Part shown: positions 6,792 to 13,608 of the stretch, piece after piece
Numbering within the stretch: the stretch's first letter is position 1
Layout of the letters: the number at the start of each line of letters is the position of its first letter
IMG/VR virus record: IMGVR_UViG_3300035162_001401
Span: 1-20,841 of that record
Direction: 5' to 3' (one strand)
Source: a virus
DNA: 20,841 nt
Notes under the pieces: model-generated
Told to the model about the DNA's origin: nothing
Databases searched by the model: none
The model's input: the letters and a program-made list of their open reading frames with translations, nothing else
Made by a program: the position numbers and the translations under genes

Positions 6792-7271
6792 TTATTTTTT
6801 TTTACCGTACATGGTTGCTACAGAGGGTTTACCTAATTGTTGGCCATAGCCCTTGTTCGCGTTTTGAAAAGGTGAATTACCTTTCATTGCCATTGGTGCA
6901 GTTGTACCTTCAGTACCTTGCCCAGAAATATCATCTACTGGGTTGTAAGCTAAATCAGCTTGTGCTTGTCCCATTGGCCCCTGCCCCATTACTGAATCTG
7001 CTTGTCTCATAACAGGTTGGCTCATCATATTTATACCTGATTTTGAACAACTAGGATTATTTCCAGTATACTGACCTGCATAGCCTTTTCTTAATGAAGC
7101 CATAGATCCTTTACTAACTTGACCCATCATAGACGGTCCTTCTCCAGCAGATTCTTTTACAGCTTGACTAGCTTCATAAGCAGCTGCTTTTTTATCGCCG
7201 CTTTTTTTGTCAGCTATTGCATTTCTTGAATAATCTTGCGCAATTTTTTTTCTTGATTTGTCGTAACCCAT
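6792..7271 (-). CDS. Low-complexity Met/Gln/Gly-rich hypothetical protein
   Basis: The product is 159 residues. The N-terminal 45 residues are charged and helical (MGYDKSRKKIAQDYSRNAIA, then ADKKSGDKKAAAYEASQ). The rest is disordered, rich in Gly, Met, Gln and Ser, with repeated short phrases such as MMGQ, VMGQ and PMGQ. It ends in a Lys cluster (MYGKKK). A SPFQ motif near residues 133-136 is shared with the neighbouring 101-codon gene. No enzyme motif is visible. The gene has its own CA-rich leader with AACAAT repeats. Context (between structural-type genes) suggests a virion-associated or DNA-associated protein, but the function is unknown. Confidence 0.68.
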   Translation of the reverse strand: MGYDKSRKKIAQDYSRNAIADKKSGDKKAAAYEASQAVKESAGEGPSMMGQVSKGSMASLRKGYAGQYTGNNPSCSKSGINMMSQPVMRQADSVMGQGPMGQAQADLAYNPVDDISGQGTEGTTAPMAMKGNSPFQNANKGYGQQLGKPSVATMYGKKK

Positions 7272-7322
7272 AATTTCTGTGTTTTTGTTTGTGTAATTGT
7301 TATTGTTATTGTTATTGTTTTA
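7272..7322 (-). promoter_or_regulatory. CA-rich leader with AACAAT repeats before the 159-codon gene
   Basis: On the transcribed strand this 51-base gap begins AACAATAACAATAACAAT, with about four copies of the AACAAT hexamer at roughly 7296-7319. It continues through ACACAAACAAAAACACA to GAAATT and the ATG. Apart from one G at 7277 it has none. There is no Shine-Dalgarno sequence. It probably keeps the start codon unstructured. The repeat number could vary by replication slippage. Confidence 0.5.
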
Positions 7323-7628
7323 TTAGCAGTTCCATTTTTTTAAAGCTAAAGCTTTTCGAGTTGGCTCTCCATTGGGCTTTTTCATTGGTCCTTTTACACC
7401 ACTCATCCTTGCACAAAATGACTTACGTCTTTTAGCCGCCTTACTACCTTTCTTTAATTTAGAAGGTTTTGTTGTTACAGCAGTTTGAAGTTTACTTCCA
7501 GGGTTTTCTTTCTTGTAAGATTCAACCCCTTTTTTGTTTAATCCTCCTTTAGGATCTTTTCCTTCTTTTCGAGTCCATGCTGCCGTTTTCTTTTTTTGAA
7601 AAGGTGAGTCGTTTTGTATATAAGCCAT
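7323..7628 (-). CDS. Small basic marine-phage protein (DUF6321-like)
   Basis: The product is 101 residues, very basic, with a pattern I recognise from a widespread uncharacterised marine-phage and cyanophage family: WTRKEGKDPKGGLNKKGVES, then YKKENPGSKL, then RKSFCARMSGVKGPMKKPNG, and a terminal PTRKALALKKWNC. The family name DUF6321 is from memory. Conserved Cys72 and the C-terminal Cys, set among Lys/Arg, suggest nucleic-acid binding or metal binding with a partner, which is inference. Its ATG overlaps the stop of the 48-codon membrane protein gene by one base (TAATG). SPFQ near its N-terminus is shared with the next gene downstream. Confidence 0.78.
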   Translation of the reverse strand: MAYIQNDSPFQKKKTAAWTRKEGKDPKGGLNKKGVESYKKENPGSKLQTAVTTKPSKLKKGSKAAKRRKSFCARMSGVKGPMKKPNGEPTRKALALKKWNC

Positions 7629-7774
7629 TACTTTTTTATTTTAATCCACTTACTTAATGTATAACCGATTGTAACAATTAAAAGAATTACTTTTAACCAA
7701 ACTTCTAAGTTTGTCATAGTTACAACGCCTACAGCCCCATTTAGCACTATAAGCTTAATATCATTTATTTCCAT
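7628..7774 (-). CDS. 48-residue membrane mini-protein
   Basis: I found this small gene by hand. ATG at 7774 opens MEINDIKLIVLNGAVGVVTM and the TAA at 7630-7628 overlaps the ATG of the next gene. Residues 5-20 are moderately hydrophobic and 24-43 form a clear membrane helix (VWLKVILLIVTIGYTLSKWI), followed by a Lys-rich tail (KIKK), which suggests an N-out or hairpin topology with a cytoplasmic tail. An internal ATG at 7717 would give a 29-residue single-helix form, a dual-start pattern seen in some holins. It fills the space between two supported genes and is translationally coupled. It may assist lysis; function not established. Confidence 0.65.
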   Translation of the reverse strand: MEINDIKLIVLNGAVGVVTMTNLEVWLKVILLIVTIGYTLSKWIKIKK

Positions 7775-7777
7775 ATC

Positions 7778-7978
7778 TTACATGGAACCTTTTGCAAGTT
7801 GTGTAATAGGACCTGCTTTATAAAAAGGCTTGTCTTTTTTAAGTTCCATACCTGTGATCCCTGAGCTAGATCCTGTTCCCATTGGAAAACCCATTGTATT
7901 TAATGGACCATCCCAAAGAGCATTAGCACCTACTACGCCTTCTGCTGCTTTTAATACTGCTGGTGATTGTTTTTTCAT
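7778..7978 (-). CDS. 66-residue hypothetical protein
   Basis: The protein starts MKKQSPAVLKAAEGVVGANA, has a Gly/Ser-rich centre (GFPMGTGSSSGITGMELKK) and ends in QLAKGSM. It is low in complexity, with a short N-terminal helix and a basic C-terminal half. It resembles the Gly/Met-rich neighbour at 6792-7271 in composition and shares its KGSM phrase. I recall small proteins of this style in marine phages with no known function. It has a CA-rich leader that overlaps the end of the winged-helix gene, supporting real expression. Confidence 0.62.
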   Translation of the reverse strand: MKKQSPAVLKAAEGVVGANALWDGPLNTMGFPMGTGSSSGITGMELKKDKPFYKAGPITQLAKGSM

Positions 7979-8011
7979 GTTGTGTGTGTTATCTGTGTTT
8001 GTCTTTGTTTA
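7979..8011 (-). promoter_or_regulatory. CA-rich leader overlapping the 3' end of the winged-helix gene
   Basis: Before the ATG at 7978 the transcribed strand reads GTAAACAAAGACAAACACAG and then ATAACACACACAAC. The last 10 bases are intergenic; the rest encodes the C-terminal residues VNKDKHR and stop of the upstream gene. It resembles the two leaders at 6729 and 7272 and has no Shine-Dalgarno sequence, so the codons there may be under a second, leader-type constraint. Confidence 0.4.
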
Positions 8012-8435
8012 CGTTATTGATTGATGTTTTTAATACGGTATCGGTATATGTTCTACCTAGCATTATAACATTTCTTCTTTCACTGGTTGGTATATCTTCT
8101 TGACCAAGCATTATTCTGTATATTCTATTTATAAGTTGCTTACCTTTAAAAGACATTTTATATAGATGGTATTTTTGAGTGGTATGATTTCTTTTACGCC
8201 AGACTTTAATCCAGTCTTCTTGTAATAATCTATTCCATCTTCTATTATCCCAGCTATAGGAATAAGCCCCCATTTTAAAATCTATTTTGCTAAATATATC
8301 TATACAATCTAAATATATAAGAAGTTCTATATCTGCACTGGTTAAATTATTGTTCTTAGCTGCCCATTGTCGTATTATTCGATAATGTTTAATTAAGTTC
8401 ATTTCTTTTAAATCCTTTGCCTCTAATCTTCTCAT
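7989..8435 (-). CDS. Winged-helix (MarR-like) DNA-binding protein candidate
   Basis: The product is 148 residues. The order of elements suits a winged helix: a helix at about 8-27, LTSADIELLIYLDCIDIFSK (31-50) as a helix-turn entry, WDNRRWNRLLQEDWIKVWRK (62-81) as the recognition helix and first wing strand, and TQKYHLYKMSFKGKQLINRI (86-105) as the second wing strand and following helix. I recall related MarR-like proteins in Bacteroidota phages. It overlaps groES by four bases (ATGA), so it is co-translated with the chaperonin genes. It may regulate late genes or act in the virion or in replication; I cannot tell which. The fold is inferred from pattern only. Confidence 0.65.
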   Translation of the reverse strand: MRRLEAKDLKEMNLIKHYRIIRQWAAKNNNLTSADIELLIYLDCIDIFSKIDFKMGAYSYSWDNRRWNRLLQEDWIKVWRKRNHTTQKYHLYKMSFKGKQLINRIYRIMLGQEDIPTSERRNVIMLGRTYTDTVLKTSINNVNKDKHR

Positions 8436-8692
8436 AAAACTATAACAACGTCTTGAAGCTTTATAACCTGATAAATATTTTTATCTATTTCTATATTGTG
8501 TCCTGCAGAACCATCATAATAAATATTATCAGATTCTTTAATACCTACTACTTCGGATCCTATTGATATTACTTCTGCTTTATTGTATCTTAAATCTTCT
8601 CGTTGATTTTCAGAAACCAATAAACCACCTTTAGTAGTTGAAGTACCTTGTTTTTCTTTACTTATAATTAAGTTTCTACCTATTGCCTTCAT
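8432..8692 (-). CDS. groES: Co-chaperonin GroES (Cpn10)
   Basis: This 86-residue protein is somewhat shorter than the usual ~97. It opens with the typical barrel strand MKAIGRNLIISKE. A mobile loop follows at about 15-30 with TTKGGLLVSEN, where GGLLV stands in for the GGIVL tripeptide region that docks to GroEL. Then come AEVISIGSEV and a C-terminal IDKNIYQVIKLQDVVIVL, matching the Cpn10 pattern. It would cap the GroEL ring as a heptamer and enclose the folding substrate. The start codon lies 17 bases inside groEL, so the two are coupled. The order is groEL then groES, opposite to the usual bacterial groES-groEL order. Confidence 0.85.
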   Translation of the reverse strand: MKAIGRNLIISKEKQGTSTTKGGLLVSENQREDLRYNKAEVISIGSEVVGIKESDNIYYDGSAGHNIEIDKNIYQVIKLQDVVIVL

Positions 8693-10229
8693 TAATTCTT
8701 AAATTATTAATTATACAATCAGTAGATAAAATAGTTGTTGCAACAGATGCCGCATTTCTAAGTGCTGCTTTTGTTACTAGTAAAGGATCGATTATTCCGG
8801 CTTTAACCATCTTAACCGATTTACCCGTTATCACATCTAGTCCCCATCCTTTCTTTTCAGGATGTGCTTCACTAATGTTAGCGTTGTCTAAGATAGTGTG
8901 ATAGGGAGCTTTAATGGCTTCCAGAAGGATGCTTTCAGCTTTATCTTTAGGTTTGATAAACATAGCAGCGTTTAAAAGTGCTACACCACCACCCGCTACA
9001 ATACCTTCTTTAATAGCGGCTTTAGTAGCACAGATAGCATCTTCTACTCTATCAGTTTTTTCTTTTAATTCTATACTTGAATCTGCACCTACTTTTACAG
9101 TGGCAATCTTAGCAGATAACCTAGCTAATCTTTTTTCTAGTCTTATAACCTCAGGAGCAGTATTGTTTTTGTTTAAATCTTTTTTAATTGTTTTAACAAT
9201 CTCTTTAACTTCATCACTAATACTTTCAACTTTAAGAATAGTTTCGGTGTCGTTAGTTATAGACTTAAGACATGTTCCTAAATATTCTGGAAGTATCATA
9301 TCCATATCATCGCCTAAATCCTCGTTAATAATTGTTGCTCCGGTGAGTAATGCTAAATCAGTTAACATATCTTTTTTAGTAACACCATAGGTAGGTGCAT
9401 TGATAACGTTTACTTTTACAACATTTTTTATTTTATTCATAGCTAAAGTAGAAATTACTTTAGGATCTAAATCAGCAATAATAAGTAATGATTTATTGCT
9501 TTTAATTGCATGCTCTAATATATTCTGTATTTTTCTTACATTCTCAACTGGTGATTCAATAAGTAAAACTAAAGGGTTATCTAATTCAGCAACTCTTGTT
9601 TCTGCTTTAGTAACAAAGTGAGAGTTTGTTAATCCTTTATTATATTGTATTCCTTCTACTAATTCAGAAGTTGTTTTAGATAGCTCTGTAGCTTCCATCA
9701 TTACAACACCAGTTTCGTCAACTGATCTAAATGCTTCAGCTATAACAGCACCTAGTACTTTATCATTGTTTGTAGAAATACTCGCAACTTGATCTATCAT
9801 TTGACCGGTTACTTTTATTGAGTTTTTTTCTAGATAATCTATTACTTTATTAACAGCATTATCAATACCCTTTTTTAAATCTCTAGCGCCAAGCTCTTCC
9901 AGTTGTGGATAAGCTTGCGTTAAGATTGAGTGTGCTAGCACTGTAGCAGTAGTGGTTCCATCACCTGCTTCTTTCACAGTTTTCCTAGCAGCTTCCTTTA
10001 GAAGCGTAGCACCCATATTTTCTATTGGATCTAATAATACTATTGAATCCGCTACAGTTACCCCATCTTTTGTTATAACAGGTTTACCTCCAGCATCTTC
10101 TAAAATTACACGTTTACCGCTAGCACCAAGTGTGGAACTAACGGCTTTCGTGAGTTTGTTTATACCTTCAAATAGTTGATCTTTTGCTTCGTAACCGAAA
10201 CTAAGATTCTTGACAATCGCGTCTGACAT
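8676..10229 (-). CDS. groEL: Chaperonin GroEL (Cpn60)
   Basis: This 517-residue protein aligns from end to end with bacterial GroEL (about 548). ATP-site signatures are intact: TKDGVTVAD with Asp55, EAGDGTTTATVLA with Asp90, and DRVEDAICATKAAIKEG with Asp397, followed by VAGGGVALL. These correspond to E. coli Asp52, Asp87 and Asp398. The apical domain is recognisable (VEGIQYNKGL at 191-200, NVRKIQNILEHAIKSNKSLL with hydrophobic substrate-binding positions, then VNVINAPTYGVTKKDML) but more divergent than the equatorial domain. The C-terminus ends CIINNLRINEGNR and lacks the flexible GGM tail that lines the bacterial cavity floor. It probably folds phage virion proteins together with the adjacent GroES. 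No frameshift or missing active-site residue is visible, so it should be functional. Confidence 0.95.
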   Translation of the reverse strand: MSDAIVKNLSFGYEAKDQLFEGINKLTKAVSSTLGASGKRVILEDAGGKPVITKDGVTVADSIVLLDPIENMGATLLKEAARKTVKEAGDGTTTATVLAHSILTQAYPQLEELGARDLKKGIDNAVNKVIDYLEKNSIKVTGQMIDQVASISTNNDKVLGAVIAEAFRSVDETGVVMMEATELSKTTSELVEGIQYNKGLTNSHFVTKAETRVAELDNPLVLLIESPVENVRKIQNILEHAIKSNKSLLIIADLDPKVISTLAMNKIKNVVKVNVINAPTYGVTKKDMLTDLALLTGATIINEDLGDDMDMILPEYLGTCLKSITNDTETILKVESISDEVKEIVKTIKKDLNKNNTAPEVIRLEKRLARLSAKIATVKVGADSSIELKEKTDRVEDAICATKAAIKEGIVAGGGVALLNAAMFIKPKDKAESILLEAIKAPYHTILDNANISEAHPEKKGWGLDVITGKSVKMVKAGIIDPLLVTKAALRNAASVATTILSTDCIINNLRINEGNR

Positions 10230-10264
10230 AATTTAATTTAATTTGATTTAATTTTAATTGATTG
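10230..10264 (-). promoter_or_regulatory. AT-repeat leader before groEL
   Basis: The transcribed strand between the 96-codon gene and groEL contains iterated AATTAAAT and AAATTAAATT units up to the ATG, with no Shine-Dalgarno sequence. It could be an unstructured ribosome landing site. I see no convincing promoter motif in it. Confidence 0.35.
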
Positions 10265-10555
10265 TTACTTAAAGGTTTTAACGACTTTAGGACCGTTTAT
10301 AAATTCTATTTTTTTAGAATAGTGGGCAACAGAAGCGTCAATCGCTGATTCAGCTCCTTCTAGTGTTTCCCTACGGGTAACGTCGTTCCAAGTTCCTTCT
10401 TTCTTAGGGTCTTGGTATTCGGTTTGATAAAAACCGTTTGGTAGTTGGGTGATTCGCCAGTTACCTTTATCAGCTATGTGCCTCCAAAGATCTATGGTTT
10501 CATCGGAAATTTGTGGTTGACTATTCCACGAATGAGTCTGGTAAAAAAGTGTCAT
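10265..10555 (-). CDS. Conserved small marine-phage protein
   Basis: The product is 96 residues: MTLFYQTHSWNSQPQISDET at the start, the phrase NWRITQLPNGFYQTEYQD (32-49) in the middle, VTRRETLEGAESAIDASVAHY (a helix with conserved RRETLE) and a final VVKTFK. I recognise this WRITQLPNG-YQTEYQD type from uncharacterised small proteins of marine phages and cyanophages. It suggests a three-stranded sheet packed on one helix. No catalytic motif is seen. It lies directly upstream of groEL, separated only by an AT-repeat leader, and follows AAACCAAAACCA before its ATG. Function unknown. Confidence 0.75.
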   Translation of the reverse strand: MTLFYQTHSWNSQPQISDETIDLWRHIADKGNWRITQLPNGFYQTEYQDPKKEGTWNDVTRRETLEGAESAIDASVAHYSKKIEFINGPKVVKTFK

Positions 10556-10606
10556 TGGTTTTGGTTTTAATTAATTATAAGGTTTACAGTTTATTATCAC
10601 TTAATT

Positions 10607-11020
10607 TTAAGCACCTTTACAAGTGCAGCTATTATTTCCGCAAGTACATTGTTTAGTCTTGTTATAAACAGTATCAAAAGCGCTTGCGCCTAGTATTGTT
10701 AGTTTATCTATTATATCACTTTGCATATCAATAATCATTTTTTCTAACTGATCATTTCTTTTTTCCATTTGGTCTGCAAGCGACTGTAATGATTCGTTTT
10801 TACTTTTTAAAGCATTTACTTCATCTGGATTCCTACCTATAATAGCATATATAACCACAGACAAAGAACCTACTATCATACCTACTATAGATACGAATAT
10901 ATCTTTATTATCTTTTGGTATTTGATAAAAGGAAAGAAAAAGTAATAATGCAATAACTAATGCAAATATACCTGCCGCTCCGGCGTAATGTCTTAAATCT
11001 CTAGAAGAATTTGTTGCCAT
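10607..11020 (-). CDS. Two-helix membrane protein with coiled coil and Cys tail
   Basis: The product is 137 residues. Two membrane helices (about 12-33 and 40-62) are joined by a short charged loop (PKDNKD). A heptad-like coiled coil follows at 65-105, and the C-terminus has paired cysteines, CTC (125-127) and CTC (132-134), separated by GNNS. The topology (two helices with a long soluble tail on one side) recalls phage holin-like or membrane-anchor proteins, and a second holin or antiholin is possible. The CxC pair could bind zinc or form disulfides if exported. It is placed between the tail-adhesin genes and the chaperonin group. Function unknown. Confidence 0.7.
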   Translation of the reverse strand: MATNSSRDLRHYAGAAGIFALVIALLLFLSFYQIPKDNKDIFVSIVGMIVGSLSVVIYAIIGRNPDEVNALKSKNESLQSLADQMEKRNDQLEKMIIDMQSDIIDKLTILGASAFDTVYNKTKQCTCGNNSCTCKGA

Positions 11021-11039
11021 ATTTATTTTTGTTTATTAA

Positions 11040-13607
11040 TTATGTTGGGTCTGCGGCAAATGCCATAAAGATGTAGGTTTGTCCGCTTTGGTTTACTGCG
11101 ATTCCTGCGCTGGAAGTTATTTCAAATCCATTTGACAAAAAATCTAAATAAACATTTCCACCACCTGAGTATTCCGAATCTAATTGATTAGGCATTAATA
11201 ACTTATTTGCAGGGTTACTTGGATTTCTTTTATTATCTACAATATACCAGTTTCTTGCAGCACTTGACTGTTTAATCATAACAAAAGCAGGTCTAAATCC
11301 TGTTACAATGGTATTACTACTTGCACCTGTTCCAGTATAAGAACCCATCTTAGAATATCCATCTACTTCTGCAAAACAATATGCAACGTAAGTTGAAAGA
11401 TTATTATTATTATGAGCCGTAGATGCTGAAGTTCTTGTAATAGGTATTACATCTGTTGTTATATTGTCATAAGCTCCAAAAGCAGTTAAATCCATCTCTG
11501 CGTTTGTACCAAAATATAAATTATAAGGATTGTCTCCACTTACATTTCCTGCTAAATCTTTATGGTAAATCATCCATTGAGATGTAGAAGATGCACCACC
11601 ACTTTGTTCAGACATTTTTGTTATAACCATTGCAGGCATTTTGCCTAAACCGTGACCAATTGTAGCGCTTGAACTATTATTTCCTGTATATTCAACAATA
11701 CTAAACCCTGCATCTACATTAGCAGATATAGTAGAAGTTAATGTACCATCTGTATTGCTTACTGCTGCACCTCCTGCTTTCCAACTCCAAGCTACGTATG
11801 TACCTCCATTTCTATTAATACCATTATTAACAACAGAAGGAGTTGTAAAACCAGTTGATGTTATTGAAGGTGCTAAATTTCCGTTTGGATGATTGCTATA
11901 ATCGTATTCAGCGGAAGTTGTATTTGAGTTTAATGCATAGTCACTACCTCTTACTGTGTCGTAAAGTTGATGGGAATTAGTTCCATTTCTTTCTTTAAAC
12001 CAAACTAAATCAGGTGCAAAGTCTATTGAACCCACTTGACTGCTTAAAGAGTTTGTAGATTGCGCTCCACCAGTTCCTGTATATGTAATAGGGGTAAAGT
12101 TTTCACTAGGCACTATAGTAGGCACACACTGTATTTCATTGTAAAGCTGTGTTACTTGAGAGGCGTTTAAAGCTGAGTCGAATATTCTTATTTGGTCTAT
12201 TGTGCCGTTGAAGTTTTGTTTACCACTTGCGGTGGTATATGCACCGATAGCGAAATCATTAGCACCTGACGCAAGACTATACAGTGAAGTGCCCGCCGTG
12301 CCTACTTGATTTCCATCGATATAAAGCTTTACAGAAGTGCCATCAACAGTAACCGCTATGTGTCTCCAAATATTATCTAACGAAACAGTTGGTGTAAATA
12401 CGATAAAACTCATATTAGCACCATTCCCAATACCAACACTTACATTACCAACAGCTGTTAATTGGACTCGAAACCTTCCCGAAACATCAGCAGCAGAAGA
12501 ATCAAAATCACCTATTAAATGATAATTTGCAGAAGAATTATTCTTATTAAACCAGCAAGAAAAGGTAAATGTTGTTGTAGAGGGCATTTGTAGATTACTA
12601 TCTATATAACTACTACTCCCATTAAACTCTCCCGCATTTCCAAACTCACCTGCTACGTTAAAGTTTACGTTTGAAGCTGTACCGTTGTAAGCATATTCAA
12701 CATTAGTTGCTGTACCATTGTATGTATTACCAGTGTCATTAGCGTTTCCACTAAGTTCATATAATGCTGTAGCTGCAACTGGATAATCTAATGTTGACGA
12801 AGTCGCAGATGTTTCAGCATATAGTAACGATACATTCGAGGAGCTTAAAGCTGTTGGGAATATTCTTACTTGGTCTATTGAGCCGTTAAAATGACTTCCA
12901 ATATTACCCCTACTGTTAAACGCTCCTAAAGGAACATTAGGTAAATTTATTGTACCAGTTATTGTTGCGCTACCTACTACATTTCCATCAACATATATAA
13001 TAAGTTGAGAAGTACTTAGTGTAAGTGAAACAAGATGCCAATTATTGTCAGCAAATACCCCAACAGAAGTGATGCTTACTGGAGCGTTTGAGTTATATGG
13101 CCTGTATGATGCTATAACTTTTCCGCTTGAATTTATACCACAACTAAGGTAATCGTCATAAGTAATAGGCTCATTATCTGTTTCTCCAAAAAGATATTCC
13201 GAGGAAGATGGGATTGAAGGTGATTTAAACCAAAGTGATATAGTAATGTTATTTGTTATAGTTGGAAATCCAGTCATATAACTACTACTCCCATTAAACA
13301 TACCCCCTTGTCCAATGTATCCCGACCCCTCTCCGCTATCGCTAGCATCTGACATCTTATAGTATGCTAAATTAGTTATAGGATAATTTGGATCATTTGT
13401 AGTACATAATTCTTCATAATCTATTTCCCACCACCGTGTATCAGTTGTATCGTAATACTCTACATAACCTGTAGTGGTATTAAAACGCATTTCTCCATTA
13501 GATGGAGATGTTGGCCTTTCTGCAGTTGTACCTGTAGGTAATTTAAATGCTGAATTGTCAGAACCGAAATCAAATAATTCTGGTACCTCTATTTTTGTTA
13601 TTGCCAT
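11040..13607 (-). CDS. LamG-domain tail adhesin
   Basis: The product has 855 residues and four parts. The N-terminal adaptor (about 20-62) has LPTGTTAERPTSPSNGEMRF and GYVEYYDTTDTRWWEI. LamG-like domain 1 (about 100-265) contains GGMFNGSSSYM, NNWHLVSLTL and FNGSIDQVRIF. LamG-like domain 2 (about 320-490) contains GEFNGSSSYID, IWRHIAVTVDG, KLYIDGNQVG and FNGTIDQIRIF. A C-terminal phage module (500-855) has two copies of a YTGTG opening, FAPDLVWFKERNGTNSH, TYVAWSWKAGG and RPAFVMIKQSSAARNWYI; I recall it as DUF7483. LamG jelly rolls commonly bind sugars, so a role in adsorption to surface glycans is likely. The adaptor is shared with the two glycine-rich neighbours. Start at 13607 lies one base after the preceding stop. 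Confidence 0.88.
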   Translation of the reverse strand: MAITKIEVPELFDFGSDNSAFKLPTGTTAERPTSPSNGEMRFNTTTGYVEYYDTTDTRWWEIDYEELCTTNDPNYPITNLAYYKMSDASDSGEGSGYIGQGGMFNGSSSYMTGFPTITNNITISLWFKSPSIPSSSEYLFGETDNEPITYDDYLSCGINSSGKVIASYRPYNSNAPVSITSVGVFADNNWHLVSLTLSTSQLIIYVDGNVVGSATITGTINLPNVPLGAFNSRGNIGSHFNGSIDQVRIFPTALSSSNVSLLYAETSATSSTLDYPVAATALYELSGNANDTGNTYNGTATNVEYAYNGTASNVNFNVAGEFGNAGEFNGSSSYIDSNLQMPSTTTFTFSCWFNKNNSSANYHLIGDFDSSAADVSGRFRVQLTAVGNVSVGIGNGANMSFIVFTPTVSLDNIWRHIAVTVDGTSVKLYIDGNQVGTAGTSLYSLASGANDFAIGAYTTASGKQNFNGTIDQIRIFDSALNASQVTQLYNEIQCVPTIVPSENFTPITYTGTGGAQSTNSLSSQVGSIDFAPDLVWFKERNGTNSHQLYDTVRGSDYALNSNTTSAEYDYSNHPNGNLAPSITSTGFTTPSVVNNGINRNGGTYVAWSWKAGGAAVSNTDGTLTSTISANVDAGFSIVEYTGNNSSSATIGHGLGKMPAMVITKMSEQSGGASSTSQWMIYHKDLAGNVSGDNPYNLYFGTNAEMDLTAFGAYDNITTDVIPITRTSASTAHNNNNLSTYVAYCFAEVDGYSKMGSYTGTGASSNTIVTGFRPAFVMIKQSSAARNWYIVDNKRNPSNPANKLLMPNQLDSEYSGGGNVYLDFLSNGFEITSSAGIAVNQSGQTYIFMAFAADPT

Positions 13608-13608
13608 A

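Noticed and set aside
8683-10179. Several plus-strand ORFs opposite groEL
   Set aside because: They overlap a fully supported chaperonin gene and look like antisense shadows.
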